Shown: positions 52,483 through 61,943 of the stretch, in pieces
Position numbering within the stretch: the first letter of the stretch is position 1
Layout: the number at the start of each line of letters is the position of its first letter
From: Planctomicrobium sp051465645
GTDB taxonomy: Bacteria > Planctomycetota > Planctomycetia > Planctomycetales > Planctomycetaceae
Assembly (NCBI RefSeq): GCF_051465645.1
Contig: NZ_CP195790.1
Span: 3,162,001 to 3,226,000 of the forward strand
Length of the DNA: 64,000 bases
Reading direction: 5' to 3'
Made by a program: the position numbers and the translations under genes
The notes under the pieces: generated by a model
Told to the model about the DNA's origin: nothing
Databases searched by the model: none
The model's input: only the letters and a program-made list of their open reading frames with translations

Positions 52483-54363
52483 ATGCACGAATTCCTTCAG
52501 TTCAGCCCCCGAATTTCCTGTCTTCCAGTCGTTCACGGCAGTGGTGATTTCGCTGTCGAAGTCCGGAGGCTCATGCTGTCCGAGTCGTTCGACTGCATCG
52601 CCGTCCCATTGCCGAGATCGTTCAAGGACTCGGTTGAAGAAGGAATTCAGCATCTCCCGGCGATTACAGTCGCTCTCCAACGGGAGGGCGCAGACTATTC
52701 AGTTTCAGAATGGACACCGGACCAGTCTGAGGACGAAGAAGACGAACCTGCTTCATACAGTTACGTTCCGATCGATCCCTGCCAGCCGGTCATTGCCGCT
52801 TTACGCCTCGCGATGCAGGAGCACATTCCGAGAGCGTTCATCGATCTCGAAGTCGACTACTTCGAATCCGATGCCGAGGTCATGCCTGACCCGTATATGT
52901 TGAAACAGGTCAAGATTGAACAGTTCGCCGCAGCTGTTCTCGCCGGCTCCGATGCACCAGCAACGGAACAGCTCCAGCAACGTGTGGCCTACATGGCGAA
53001 GAATCTTCGTCATCTGGAAACGCTGTACAAATCGATTCTGTTTGTCTGTCCGATCTCGATTTGGCCCTGGGTCCGGGAGGCCTATCGAGCGAACCAGTTC
53101 ACCACAGAGATTCAAACCGCCGAAGCGTCCGAACCGGAACTTTGCTGTGTTGACCCACTGACATTGATCTTTCTTCTCGGTGAGCTGCCTTACATCACCG
53201 GGCTGTATGAACAGACACGCTTCAGCCTCGACAGTGATGAGAACCTGTCCGTCGACGGCGTGAAAGAAATGCTGTTCTCAGCCAGAGAACGCTACCGCAC
53301 CGAGCTCAAGAATCGTGGCCGGAAAATCACTCCGCACTTGCTGGCAACGTACCTGAGATATGTTCGCAATCTCAGTCTGATCGAGCGTCGTATGACACCC
53401 GATCTGTACACGCTGATCACCGCGGCCAAACAGCTGGCAGGGGACCAGTTCGCCATCTCGCTCGCCGAAGTTGCTCGCGAATATCCATTCTTGCCGCCGC
53501 TTCCGTATGGCGAATTCAAGATGTCGATTCATGGGGGGCAGCTTCCGGACGGAACGCTCGTCGATGTCCACAGTCGCCTGCCAGGTCCTCCGTTGAGTTG
53601 GCGTACATGTGAACTCAATCGCAAGCCGCTGAAGATCGATCAGGATCAGTGGGCGATGAGCTGGAATCCTTACAGCCAATGCAGCTGGCCACCAGAAGAC
53701 GTGGCGATCGAGCGATTCCGAACACATATCAAAGACCGTGCTCTCAGCATCATGGGGAACGATCTCGCCAAGATCGAGAAGTTCAGCACGAGCCTGAAAG
53801 ACGGGCTCGACATGCGCGAGACTCTGCGAAACTGGCACACCGGCCATCTCTATGTCAAAGAGAATCCACCGAGCCGAGGGCAGCTCGACTGTGTTCTCAT
53901 GCTGTTTGATTCCCCTGCCGATCCGCGAGACTACCCGTGGCGCATCACCTGGCACGCAGAACATCAGGATGAGTCGACACTCTCTTTCTTTGCGACCGCG
54001 CCGGGAGATGAGCTTGTCGGACCCGGGATTGCGATGTCGACATACGGCGGAGCGATGTTCCTGTTTCCGCCACGACCGGTTGCTGATATCTGGCAGGATC
54101 CACGACTGGATTTTGCTGACACACTCGAAGAGCGATTGCTGGCAGCAGCGTGCATGTACTCCGGGCAACGTCACGTTGCTGTGATGTCACCTGCTCCACC
54201 GGGCAGCGGCTGGCGACGACTGGCGAAGCGCTATGGACGAAAGCTGGTCCATGTTCCCATCTCGCACTTCAGTCAGGAAACATTACAGCAATTGCGCATG
54301 TTCCATGTGCTGAATGGACGTCAGGTGCGGAGCTATGCAGAACACTTTATTCGCAAGGCGTAG
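52483..54363 (+). CDS. Large soluble protein of unknown function
   Basis: A 626-residue protein with no leader or membrane segments, so cytoplasmic. The N-terminal 60 residues (PVVHGSGDFAVEVRRLML then DCIAVPLPRSF) recall the start of TraB/ChaN-like or DUF5682-like folds, but this is weak. An acidic loop sits near 85. Later parts include YPFLPPLPYGEFKMSIHGGQ and NWHTGHLYVKENPPSRGQLD, which are ordered but unmatched. It stands alone on the plus strand with a terminator behind it. I do not assign a function. The ribosome site is close to the ATG, so a later start is possible. Confidence 0.65.
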   Translation: MHEFLQFSPRISCLPVVHGSGDFAVEVRRLMLSESFDCIAVPLPRSFKDSVEEGIQHLPAITVALQREGADYSVSEWTPDQSEDEEDEPASYSYVPIDPCQPVIAALRLAMQEHIPRAFIDLEVDYFESDAEVMPDPYMLKQVKIEQFAAAVLAGSDAPATEQLQQRVAYMAKNLRHLETLYKSILFVCPISIWPWVREAYRANQFTTEIQTAEASEPELCCVDPLTLIFLLGELPYITGLYEQTRFSLDSDENLSVDGVKEMLFSARERYRTELKNRGRKITPHLLATYLRYVRNLSLIERRMTPDLYTLITAAKQLAGDQFAISLAEVAREYPFLPPLPYGEFKMSIHGGQLPDGTLVDVHSRLPGPPLSWRTCELNRKPLKIDQDQWAMSWNPYSQCSWPPEDVAIERFRTHIKDRALSIMGNDLAKIEKFSTSLKDGLDMRETLRNWHTGHLYVKENPPSRGQLDCVLMLFDSPADPRDYPWRITWHAEHQDESTLSFFATAPGDELVGPGIAMSTYGGAMFLFPPRPVADIWQDPRLDFADTLEERLLAAACMYSGQRHVAVMSPAPPGSGWRRLAKRYGRKLVHVPISHFSQETLQQLRMFHVLNGRQVRSYAEHFIRKA

Positions 54364-54426
54364 TCTGGTTCGGTCTCAGGATCCTTGCTTCTCACGAGAC
54401 CTCTGCTGAAACGCTCTTCGAACGAA

Positions 54427-54470
54427 AAAGGCCCGACCCCAATGCGTCAGCAAAGGGATCGGGCCTGATT
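54427..54470. terminator. Bidirectional terminator
   Basis: GGCCCGACCC pairs imperfectly with GGATCGGGCC across a long loop, with TTTTA on the right and, read leftward, TTTTTCGTT. Sits between the 626-aa gene and the opposing LOG-family gene. Confidence 0.75.
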
Positions 54471-54494
54471 TTACTGCATCTCTGCGATCAAACG

Positions 54495-55556
54495 CTATTC
54501 AGGAACGACGCACATTCCCATCTCAGCGTTGATGAAGTCCACCATCTGACGCAGTCGACCAAGATCACGGCGATTGAAGTGCATTTTCAACCGCGGCAGA
54601 TCTTTCAAGTGCTCGTCTTCAGTTTCGAGTGCATGCGCCGTGGTCAGCTCGATCTTTCCTGAAACGAGGATGTCCGCGAAGTTATAGTTGAGACGCGCCA
54701 TCAATGCTTCATCCGGAGCAAAATGCAGGCGGATGTACAGGAGATCTCTTACGTACCGCATACTGTGATAGACACAGTAGAAGCCCAAGACCTCATCGAT
54801 CGCCTCTTCTACGCTGTCGGTGATCTTGAACAACGAGAGATCCGCAGGTGAGATCAGCTTCTCGTCGTACATGTTCTTCTGAACGTAATCCAGCCAGTCC
54901 TTCCAGTATGTGCCACCCGGTTCATCGACCATGACGATCGGCATCAAATCCCGTTTCCCGGTCTGCACGAGTGTCAATGTCTCAAAGAGCTCATCCTGTG
55001 TTCCGAACCCGCCTGGGTAGAGCACAACCGCATGCACTTCCTTCACAAACATCAGTTTGCGGGTGAAGAAGTACCGAAGATTGACGAGCTTCTCATCCTT
55101 ATCGATGACATAGTTCGCCGACTGTTCGAACGGCAGAACGATATTCAGTCCCATCGACATCTTGCGACCTGCTCCAACGTGAGCAGCTTCCATGATGCCG
55201 CCACCGGCACCGGTCACAACATACCATCCGGCTTTGGCACAGAGCCGACCGAATTCCAACGCTGACTGATAGGCAGGATGATCCGGTTTGGTCCGAGCAG
55301 AACCGAACACAGTCACTTTACGATTGCGACGATAGGGTGTGAACACCTTGAACGCATATCGCAGTTCACGCAGAGCCTGACTGACGATCTTCAAATCTCC
55401 ACGAACCGCATTGTCTTTTGCAAACTTGTCGGCAGTCGTTTTGATTTCTTCGACGAGGTCACTGGTGCAGACCTGCACTGCCTCGTGCTCCGTCGGCAAT
55501 GGATGCTCTTCTGCAACGTCCGGCGGTGCCGTTCTGTGAAAGCGTCCCTGTGCCAT
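54495..55556 (-). CDS. LOG-family Rossmann-fold protein
   Basis: A 353-residue protein of the TIGR00730/LOG family. GAGGGIMEAAHVGAGRKMSM and LYPGGFGTQDELFETLTLV carry the GGGxGxM-like and PGGxGTxxE motifs; the latter holds the catalytic Glu of phosphoribohydrolases that cleave nucleotide monophosphates (cytokinin-activating LOG or PpnN-like). N- and C-terminal extensions make it larger than the simple LOG (about 200). It is the last gene of the leftward run from the VWA protein, 178 bases after exbD2, so co-transcription is uncertain. Confidence 0.8.
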   Translation of the reverse strand: MAQGRFHRTAPPDVAEEHPLPTEHEAVQVCTSDLVEEIKTTADKFAKDNAVRGDLKIVSQALRELRYAFKVFTPYRRNRKVTVFGSARTKPDHPAYQSALEFGRLCAKAGWYVVTGAGGGIMEAAHVGAGRKMSMGLNIVLPFEQSANYVIDKDEKLVNLRYFFTRKLMFVKEVHAVVLYPGGFGTQDELFETLTLVQTGKRDLMPIVMVDEPGGTYWKDWLDYVQKNMYDEKLISPADLSLFKITDSVEEAIDEVLGFYCVYHSMRYVRDLLYIRLHFAPDEALMARLNYNFADILVSGKIELTTAHALETEDEHLKDLPRLKMHFNRRDLGRLRQMVDFINAEMGMCVVPE

Positions 55557-55734
55557 AAAATCAGTTCTTTCTCTCTCGGAGGATCAACAGTGAAATTCGA
55601 GTCACAACAACCATCGACCCTGCGGACAACGCTTGCTTCTCTTTGTGGGTCTCCAATTCTCACGTCGAGTGGGAATATTTCTACTGCCTGTCTGGTCAAA
55701 TCTCCCTGCATTTAAGAGATCAGACAGACCATTT

Positions 55735-56184
55735 TCAAGGTTTTCTCGCGGCAAAGCTGATTGAGTCGAATCCGGCGGCCTGACACGTATCATAAATCGT
55801 CACCACATCTCCAAGCGGGACGTCCGGAGCGGTTTCAAATATGATCGGATTCTCTCGATCCAGGTCTGCAAGCACCCGAAGCTGCTCTTTGAGTTCCCCC
55901 AGTGATTCGTAGACCGTCCCGTTCATGTCAACGAGTGTCCGTCGGCCTGTCTGGTCAAACTTGAGCTTCAACCAGATATCAATATGATCGACTGCATCCG
56001 CAGGTTCGACGGCCTGCTTAGATTCAACACTTCCCGCACGCGACAAAGGAACCGGAAGCAACTGTGCCATCTGCCCACTCCCCGAGGTGACCACGAAGAA
56101 CATCAGCAGGAACAGCACGACATCGATCATCGATGTCATCGCACCGAATTCATGAGAACGGTGAAGTCCTGAAGGGAGTTTCAT
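55735..56184 (-). CDS. ExbD/TolR-family protein (second copy)
   Basis: A 149-residue protein with one N-terminal transmembrane helix, GAMTSMIDVVLFLLMFFVV, containing the conserved Asp used in proton-driven transport, and a periplasmic domain. It works with an ExbB/TolQ-type motor to energise outer-membrane processes. The start overlaps the first exbD stop as ATGA, so the two copies are tightly coupled and probably form a heteromeric partner. Confidence 0.85.
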   Translation of the reverse strand: MKLPSGLHRSHEFGAMTSMIDVVLFLLMFFVVTSGSGQMAQLLPVPLSRAGSVESKQAVEPADAVDHIDIWLKLKFDQTGRRTLVDMNGTVYESLGELKEQLRVLADLDRENPIIFETAPDVPLGDVVTIYDTCQAAGFDSISFAARKP

Positions 56185-56600
56185 TGGTCCAATTCCGGCA
56201 GAACATCGAAACCGAAATTCGTGATCGCATGTTTCGCACAGGCAAGCATGATCGGTTCGACGAGTTGAAACGGTGCCGAACGGTCTCCCTGAATACGAAC
56301 CTGCATACTCTTGGGGTCAACGGCGGCCGCCTGTTCAATCATCTCTTCAATTTCAGCAGTCGTGACTGGCCTGCCCCCGACCAGATAGGTTCGATCAGCC
56401 TGAATCGTGACAGTCAGTCGGCCGGGTGTCTCGTCAACTTGACCTTGTGTGGCCCTCGGAAGATTCACCCCTTCAATCGCCTGTCCCTGACTGAAATGAG
56501 AGACCACCAGAAAGAAAATGACCAGATTGAACACCACGTCGATCAACGGCGTGAGATTCACCTGAGTCAAGATATTCCGGGATGTCTTTGGGACACGCAT
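56181..56600 (-). CDS. ExbD/TolR-family protein (first copy)
   Basis: A 139-residue protein with the helix VNLTPLIDVVFNLVIFFLVV, a canonical ExbD motif with the proton-carrying Asp, then a periplasmic domain. It follows exbB by about 90 bases and overlaps the second exbD by four. Two adjacent ExbD copies with one ExbB are common in planctomycetes and other phyla; which receptor they serve is unknown, and no tonB gene is in the window. Confidence 0.88.
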   Translation of the reverse strand: MRVPKTSRNILTQVNLTPLIDVVFNLVIFFLVVSHFSQGQAIEGVNLPRATQGQVDETPGRLTVTIQADRTYLVGGRPVTTAEIEEMIEQAAAVDPKSMQVRIQGDRSAPFQLVEPIMLACAKHAITNFGFDVLPELDQ

Positions 56601-56692
56601 AGATCACGACGAGAAAACGACGTCAGCAACTCTTTACAAACGGGAACCACCACCAGAACGATCAGCAGAGAGTCCGAGTGAAGACCTCTCCT

Positions 56693-57439
56693 TTAGTCAT
56701 TACGGTGGGCCGGTGCCACTGGAACTTTCCTTTTCCGCTGAGTCGAAACCAGCCGTTCAGAGAGCAACGCGGCTTCTGCAACAAACTCATCAGTTCGGTT
56801 TCGGAACCATGCATGTGCAGCCATTGCCGGAATGGCCACGACAAGGCCGAATAACGTTGTCACCAATGCTTCCGAGATCGAAGGTGCAAAGTCGCTGGGG
56901 GATGGATTTGCTTTTTCGGCAAATTCCCCGAACGCCTGAATCATCCCCCACACGGTTCCAGTCAATCCCATCATTGGAGCAACAGCCCCAATCACAGCCA
57001 GGTAATCCACCTTGCGAGCGAGTCTCGCAGCATATTCCTGAGCCGTATCTTCCATCGCCTTTTCAGCAGCGTCATATCCAAACGGCAACGATTCCAATCC
57101 AGCCAGTACAATCGCAGAGAGAAGACAAGGGTACTGTTTGCAGAGATTCTCTGCCTGTGCCACCTGTCCGACTCCCAGATGCTTCTGCAACTCCACAGCC
57201 AGAGCGTGCGGCAGGAGTGTCTGTCGACGAATGCTGAGCAAATGCTCAATCATCATCGCGACCATCGCCACGCTCAGCGCAACAGTGAGATACCCAATCA
57301 CTCCCCCGGCATGCAGCAACGCGCGCGGGTTCAGACTTCCGCCTTCAAAGACGCCACCTTCAGCAAAGACCGGAGCAGGAAATCCCGCCAGCAACGCCAG
57401 CAGCATTCCCCAGATCAACCAGTACCGGAACGAAGCCAA
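56693..57439 (-). CDS. MotA/TolQ/ExbB-family proton channel protein
   Basis: A 248-residue protein with an N-terminal leader-like helix, then three membrane helices. The second and third contain VDYLAVIGAVAPMMGLTGTV and ALVTTLFGLVVAIPAMAAHA, the TolQ/ExbB hallmarks that line the proton channel with ExbD. It starts at a TTG with GGAGG five bases upstream; an ATG in another frame lies between, but only the TTG frame is coding. It heads the exbB-exbD-exbD block. Confidence 0.9.
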   Translation of the reverse strand: MASFRYWLIWGMLLALLAGFPAPVFAEGGVFEGGSLNPRALLHAGGVIGYLTVALSVAMVAMMIEHLLSIRRQTLLPHALAVELQKHLGVGQVAQAENLCKQYPCLLSAIVLAGLESLPFGYDAAEKAMEDTAQEYAARLARKVDYLAVIGAVAPMMGLTGTVWGMIQAFGEFAEKANPSPSDFAPSISEALVTTLFGLVVAIPAMAAHAWFRNRTDEFVAEAALLSERLVSTQRKRKVPVAPAHRND

Positions 57440-57596
57440 AACATCCTCCCCGAGCAGACAGCTCGACCGTGATTCCCCGCCGCGTCAATTTTTTGCGGTC
57501 TCTGCAACAAGCGAAGATTAGCTCGCACAAGTGCGATGCTGGTAGAGCAATTCTGCAGATGGAACGCTGACCTCATCCGACCTTCAGACTGCTCTA

Positions 57597-58079
57597 CTAC
57601 TCCCCTGACCTCGTTACCCGCAATTTTTGGATTAACTCCGTCAGTGACATCGCTTCCAGCTCATTTTTCAAAATAGATCGATCAGTGTGCGGAAGGCTGA
57701 GCAATAGAAAATAATCTCGCAGTTTTCGTGTTAATCCACTTGGATCAATTGAAGGATCGGTATCTGAGATTATTACACACTCCCGTGTCGATCCCCAGAA
57801 AAGGCGCTTCCAGAACCCTTCATGATCTTTGAGCTCCACCATGACAGAGAGCTTTTGACCTCCAGCATCGAAGCACTCAAACTCCCCATTTCGGACGTCG
57901 ATTGGTTCCATGTAGCGTTCTGCCTCTTGAACGTTGGGGAACACTTCAACGTCATAGCCTTCCAATACGATAATGGGGGGAGTGATCAAAATCGGCCTCT
58001 GAAGCAAAAGCTCACATGATTCCGAGAGTTCTGACGGAGCTCGATCCGAACGAACTTGACCAAGGGAATACCTCGTCAC
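57597..58079 (-). CDS. Small protein of unknown function in the exb cluster
   Basis: A 160-residue soluble protein, starting at GTG, 15 bases after the upstream gene's stop, so co-transcribed with it. It has alternating strands and helices (PPIIVLEGYDVEVFPNVQEA, GGQKLSVMVELKDHEGFWK). No leader or motif is recognised. Its position between the repeat-type secreted protein and exbB suggests an accessory role, by context only. Confidence 0.55.
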   Translation of the reverse strand: MTRYSLGQVRSDRAPSELSESCELLLQRPILITPPIIVLEGYDVEVFPNVQEAERYMEPIDVRNGEFECFDAGGQKLSVMVELKDHEGFWKRLFWGSTRECVIISDTDPSIDPSGLTRKLRDYFLLLSLPHTDRSILKNELEAMSLTELIQKLRVTRSGE

Positions 58080-58094
58080 GATTAAAAGGCAAGT

Positions 58095-59135
58095 TCAACT
58101 CTTCCCAGAATGTTCTTCCAAACGCGAGCGAGCCTGTCCTGCATCCTTCGACCATGGGTACCTGATCAGCAATTCTCGATACAGGTTCTGACTCTCAATC
58201 AGCAACCCGGAACGTTCCAGATTCGCGGCCGCGTCCAACAGAGCTCGCGCGGACAAGACCTCGTTCTCGGGATAGACAAACGGAATCCACAGAGCCTCTG
58301 TTGCAGCTGCTCGCAGCTCTCCCAGAATCTCATATCCACGGGAAAGCAGAAACTGAGGCCCCGGCCTCAACTCTTTGGGAAGACGAGAGATATGATCTCG
58401 CCAGCGTTCCAAAGTAACATCGCTGATCTTCCGCGAATCCAGTTCCAACCGCCAGAGCTGTGCTTTGCTGTACCCGGAGATGAGCGGGTTCGTGTTCCGA
58501 CTCAGTTCGTTTAATTTTCTCTCTGCGAGGCCTCCATGAACGGGATCAAGCAGCAGAATGCTGGCAGCAAGTAACTGATCACCCGGTCCTGTCTTGTTGA
58601 TCAGAGTCTGCATCTCGCCACGTAATGTGTCCGGGATCAGAGTCGGACTCCAGATCAATGGAGCAATTCCCCAATGCCGGGTGGCAGGATCTGAAGCGAC
58701 GATCATCTGAAAATCGCGAACGGCTCCAGCGAGATCCATCTGTCTGAGTTCGGCCTGAACAATCAGCGCCAGTATCTCACGATCGACCCAGGTCCGCGTT
58801 TCCCGTTTCAGTGCGTCCCGTAATGAAGCGAGTGCTTCAACGGTGTTCCCATTTCGAAGGAGTTCCTGACCTCGCATGTGCTCTGGCAGGTACTGTGTTT
58901 CGATCTTCACAATTCGCTGAGAAGGAACGTGCTGCGTCCCTAGACCGACTCGAATCGTCAGTTCATCTCCAGTGAAATCAAGGATCACGCCCAACGCCGT
59001 AATCGGCTTCGAGGCTCCTTCAGGAGTATAAGTGACTCGATCCTGTGCCCGCGCAGCGCGCCCAGACAGTGTGAAGAATGCGACAAACAGCAGCAAGACC
59101 GCGATCAGGTTCATGGAGACCGGTCTGTCTCGCAT
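58095..59135 (-). CDS. Exported helical-repeat (TPR-like) protein
   Basis: About 346 residues from the ATG at 59135; a GTG at 59174 and an ATG at 59114 are also in frame and the start is not settled. A hydrophobic leader ends near RAQDR. A small beta-rich part (ITALGVILDFTGDELTIRVG) is followed by TPR-like helices (GNTVEALASLRDALKRETRT, AVRDFQMIVASDP, LLIESQNLYRELLIRYPWS). Such periplasmic TPR proteins often sit beside ExbB/ExbD genes and resemble the Tol-associated factor YbgF in position. Follows lspA by about 80 bases. Confidence 0.62.
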   Translation of the reverse strand: MRDRPVSMNLIAVLLLFVAFFTLSGRAARAQDRVTYTPEGASKPITALGVILDFTGDELTIRVGLGTQHVPSQRIVKIETQYLPEHMRGQELLRNGNTVEALASLRDALKRETRTWVDREILALIVQAELRQMDLAGAVRDFQMIVASDPATRHWGIAPLIWSPTLIPDTLRGEMQTLINKTGPGDQLLAASILLLDPVHGGLAERKLNELSRNTNPLISGYSKAQLWRLELDSRKISDVTLERWRDHISRLPKELRPGPQFLLSRGYEILGELRAAATEALWIPFVYPENEVLSARALLDAAANLERSGLLIESQNLYRELLIRYPWSKDAGQARSRLEEHSGKS

Positions 59136-59216
59136 GTCACACACTCGATCTCTCCCCTGACGGACTTCTGGCACTTCTTATCCCCAATGTGGCCACGCCG
59201 ACTTCAGGGTTCTCGA

Positions 59217-59855
59217 TTATTTGTCTCGAATCACTGTTGTGACTTCGGCAGTCTTCGTGGACACAGAGTCATCTGGAACCGGAGATTTCGCAGCAGGTTC
59301 GTCCGGATCTTTCTTCAGTAACAACGGCAGGATCAAGACAAACCCAAGCGAAATCGCCATGTCTGCCACATTGAAGATCCCGGTGCGAAGACTGCCAATC
59401 CCGAGATTCAGGAAGTCAATCACATACCGAAACTGGACACGGTCAATCAGGTTTCCGATCCCGCCTGCGACAATCAATGCCAAAGGAAGAAACGAACTGA
59501 AGGACATCGACTTCAGCCCCACCAGTGACAATGTTAACCCTGCCAGCACAAGACCATTCACAACCGTCAACGTCCAGAATCGAACCTCTGGAGGAGAGTT
59601 CGCTAACAGACTGAGAAACGCCCCATGATTCTCGGCGTACTCGATACGAAAGAGATCCCCGAAAAAGATCTGCGGCGGTTGCCCTTTGAGATAGTTCACG
59701 GCATAGATCTTGGTTGCCTGATCAACACCGATCACGACGAGGCAAATCACGACGAGCCAGACCAACCGGGATCGGCATGACATTCCCCGACGCTGCGAAC
59801 TGGAGGCAGTTGCAGTTAAAGGAGCAACAGGGCGATCTGAAATCGATTGAGTCAT
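59217..59855 (-). CDS. lspA: Lipoprotein signal peptidase (SPase II)
   Basis: A 212-residue integral membrane protein with four helices. It cleaves the signal peptide of prolipoproteins. The motifs VIGVDQATKIYAVNYL, ENHGAFLSLL, AGGIGNLIDRVQFRYVIDFL (catalytic Asp in N-x-x-D) and GIFNVADMAISLG (second catalytic Asp in NxADxxI) are intact. The N-terminal 35 residues and the C-terminal 40 (Pro/Lys/Asp-rich) extend beyond the usual 160. It serves the many lipobox proteins in this window. Confidence 0.95.
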   Translation of the reverse strand: MTQSISDRPVAPLTATASSSQRRGMSCRSRLVWLVVICLVVIGVDQATKIYAVNYLKGQPPQIFFGDLFRIEYAENHGAFLSLLANSPPEVRFWTLTVVNGLVLAGLTLSLVGLKSMSFSSFLPLALIVAGGIGNLIDRVQFRYVIDFLNLGIGSLRTGIFNVADMAISLGFVLILPLLLKKDPDEPAAKSPVPDDSVSTKTAEVTTVIRDK

Positions 59856-60013
59856 TATTGGAGTAATTTCTTCAGTGATGAGCCTGACCGAAAGCCGCAG
59901 TTTCGAGCGACCGGACCTGAGCAGTCATCTCGATTCGAAACGGCCATTCTCTATTATGGCAGATCAGGCAACCAGAATTGAAGGCAAGTCCTGTGAACGT
60001 CGCTGGCTCCGCG

Positions 60014-61117
60014 TTATTCAGGCGAATTCTGCGGCGAAAGAACATTCCGAGTATTCCGGTAAACGTACCGCCCCTGATTCTCACGGGACAGTTCCAATAA
60101 AAAGTTGGCACTCTCCGCAAGTGGCGATTTCTCGCCCCGACCGAACTCGATGCAATGAATGTGTGTTCCGGATCTGTTGTGCCGTTGAACCTGTTCCAGA
60201 TCTCTCTTATCGAGCGCGGATTCTGCGGCACCGTCAGTCAGCAGAAACATCGCGTCAGGGTTGAACTTCAATCCTTCCAGAATTGCAGGCAAATGCCGCG
60301 TTCCGGCAGCTGGTGAAATATCGCGAATCTGTTCAACCACTTTCAGTCTGTGTGAATCGATTCCATGAAAGACATCGAATCGCCCACCTCGCGTATCCAG
60401 AATGTGAACGCTCGTATTATAGAAAATCACCTGAAACTGCTGCGTCTGATCGAGCCGTTGAATACTCGACAGCAGTTCCACTTTCGCCGCCTGCAATGCA
60501 TGATCAGTGGCCATGCTGGACGATCGGTCAATCACATACACAAAGCGTTTTCCGACCGCTCCCACTCCGAGGAACGATGTCCCGCTTCCACCTCCACCCG
60601 GTGGCCCACCAATTCCAGTTCCACTCCCGGAACCGGTTCCTGTTCCCGTCAGGCCTGTTCCCAGCCCGGAAGATGGTTGAATTAACTGGTTCGCCTGCTG
60701 CGTCGATAATCCGGTCGGTGGCCCAATTCCAATGATGGGTGCCGGTGTTGCCATGGTCGGCGTCGGCAAAGTCACGGACGCCGGGAGCTCTATATTCTGA
60801 GGAGTCTTCGGAGTAGCGACCTGCTCAACAGGCTTCTCTGCCTTCTCATTGGAAGAGGAAGCCTGTGCAGGAACTCCACCGTCCTCGCCAGTTCCGCTCT
60901 CCTGCAATCTAATGCCGACGTCTCTGAATCCATCGCCGCCATCGCCTGGAAAATCTCCCCGAGGCCCCGATGGCTTCCACATCCAGAGCAGAACAGACAA
61001 CAGCAGAGCATGTAATATCAGCGACCCCAACCAGCTCGGAAGCACCATCCACGCCGGCACAGCTGATCGTTGCTGCAGCGTTTCTGATTGAGCAGTGGTG
61101 GTCGCCGTTGATGCCAT
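60014..61117 (-). CDS. VWA domain protein with single membrane helix
   Basis: A 367-residue protein with a hydrophobic segment at about 27-46 after a cytoplasmic N-terminus, then a long Pro/Thr/Gly linker (about 50-170), and a von Willebrand A domain. The latter begins RFVYVIDRSSSMATDHAL with a MIDAS-like DxSxS, followed by QVIFYNTSV and LLTDGAAESALD. VWA domains bind partner proteins through a metal ion. First gene of the leftward run toward exbB. The ribosome site is weak. Confidence 0.8.
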   Translation of the reverse strand: MASTATTTAQSETLQQRSAVPAWMVLPSWLGSLILHALLLSVLLWMWKPSGPRGDFPGDGGDGFRDVGIRLQESGTGEDGGVPAQASSSNEKAEKPVEQVATPKTPQNIELPASVTLPTPTMATPAPIIGIGPPTGLSTQQANQLIQPSSGLGTGLTGTGTGSGSGTGIGGPPGGGGSGTSFLGVGAVGKRFVYVIDRSSSMATDHALQAAKVELLSSIQRLDQTQQFQVIFYNTSVHILDTRGGRFDVFHGIDSHRLKVVEQIRDISPAAGTRHLPAILEGLKFNPDAMFLLTDGAAESALDKRDLEQVQRHNRSGTHIHCIEFGRGEKSPLAESANFLLELSRENQGRYVYRNTRNVLSPQNSPE

Positions 61118-61592
61118 ACAGTTGGTGTCATGCCGTCGTTAAAATTTGATTCACGCTTCAAAGCGAAGCCACGACTGACGCCGCGTTCGCTTCGCAAACC
61201 TGAGTGACAGGTCGTGGTTCCAATTATCGTCTGCTCATAAGTTTACGCCTGTTGTCTTAATCGGGTCAATTGGGACTTCTGACTGGGACAGAACAGATTT
61301 CTCCAGAAAGTCACTGTCTGGTCCCCAACTCGAAAACCGTTCTTCCCGCGGTGCAGACTGTGATCTATGCTTAATTCATCAGCAACGAACTGCTGAGGCG
61401 AAACCGACTGACAACTGAATACAGATTTCAGGCAACACTTCAGCGAATCGCCAGATCATGAGTGCCGAGGCAGAGGCTTTTCGCCACAGAAAACTCAGCC
61501 GTCATCAGGCGATCAGATTCAAAACGGAAACCCAATCGCAATGCATCAACCTGCCCACAAACGCAGCGTGAGAGAATCGTCAGGAGATTTGT
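61118..61592. other. Divergent intergenic region
   Basis: Between the leftward VWA gene and the rightward small gene. It has a long-range inverted repeat CCACGAC (61169-61175) / GTCGTGG (61211-61217) and several short CGCTTC/GAAGCG pairs between. No gene is supported and no clear promoter pair is seen. Confidence 0.4.
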
Positions 61593-61943
61593 TTGTTAGA
61601 GACTCATGGAATTCGATTTGACCGGACCCGATTCTGGGTCATTCATCGTCGTCGGGAGTACGGCCCCTTCGACTATGAATGGATCGATGACCTGAGTGGG
61701 ATGGAACTGCACTATAAGGGAATCAAGTTCGGAGAGATCTGCAGCTACGAAGAACTCTTCGCCGACATGAGGGAGTTTCGACTCCCAATGAAAGTCGTCC
61801 ACGTCGCCTGTGTCGTCATCGGAACATCCGCAATTGGAATCGCTCGCGGCTATAACTCACACGAGCGTCAGGAGTTCCTTGAGAAGATGCTACACGAATT
61901 CAACTGTCACCGATTTGTGCCGCCTGATCACAAACCGGAATAA
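61593..61943 (+). CDS. Small soluble protein of unknown function
   Basis: A 116-residue protein starting at TTG, with AGGAG six bases upstream, which is a good ribosome site. It has aromatic and charged content (RTRFWVIHRRREYGPFDYEW, GIKFGEICSYEELFADMREF) and no membrane helix or leader; a Cys/Val-rich hydrophobic strand VHVACVVIGTSAIGIARGY lies in the second half. No family recognised. About 200 gene-free bases separate it from the RND gene. Confidence 0.62.
   Translation: MLETHGIRFDRTRFWVIHRRREYGPFDYEWIDDLSGMELHYKGIKFGEICSYEELFADMREFRLPMKVVHVACVVIGTSAIGIARGYNSHERQEFLEKMLHEFNCHRFVPPDHKPE

Noticed and set aside
53278..54174. 298-residue leftward open frame
   Set aside because: It lies antisense inside the 626-aa gene, and its composition looks like a shadow frame.
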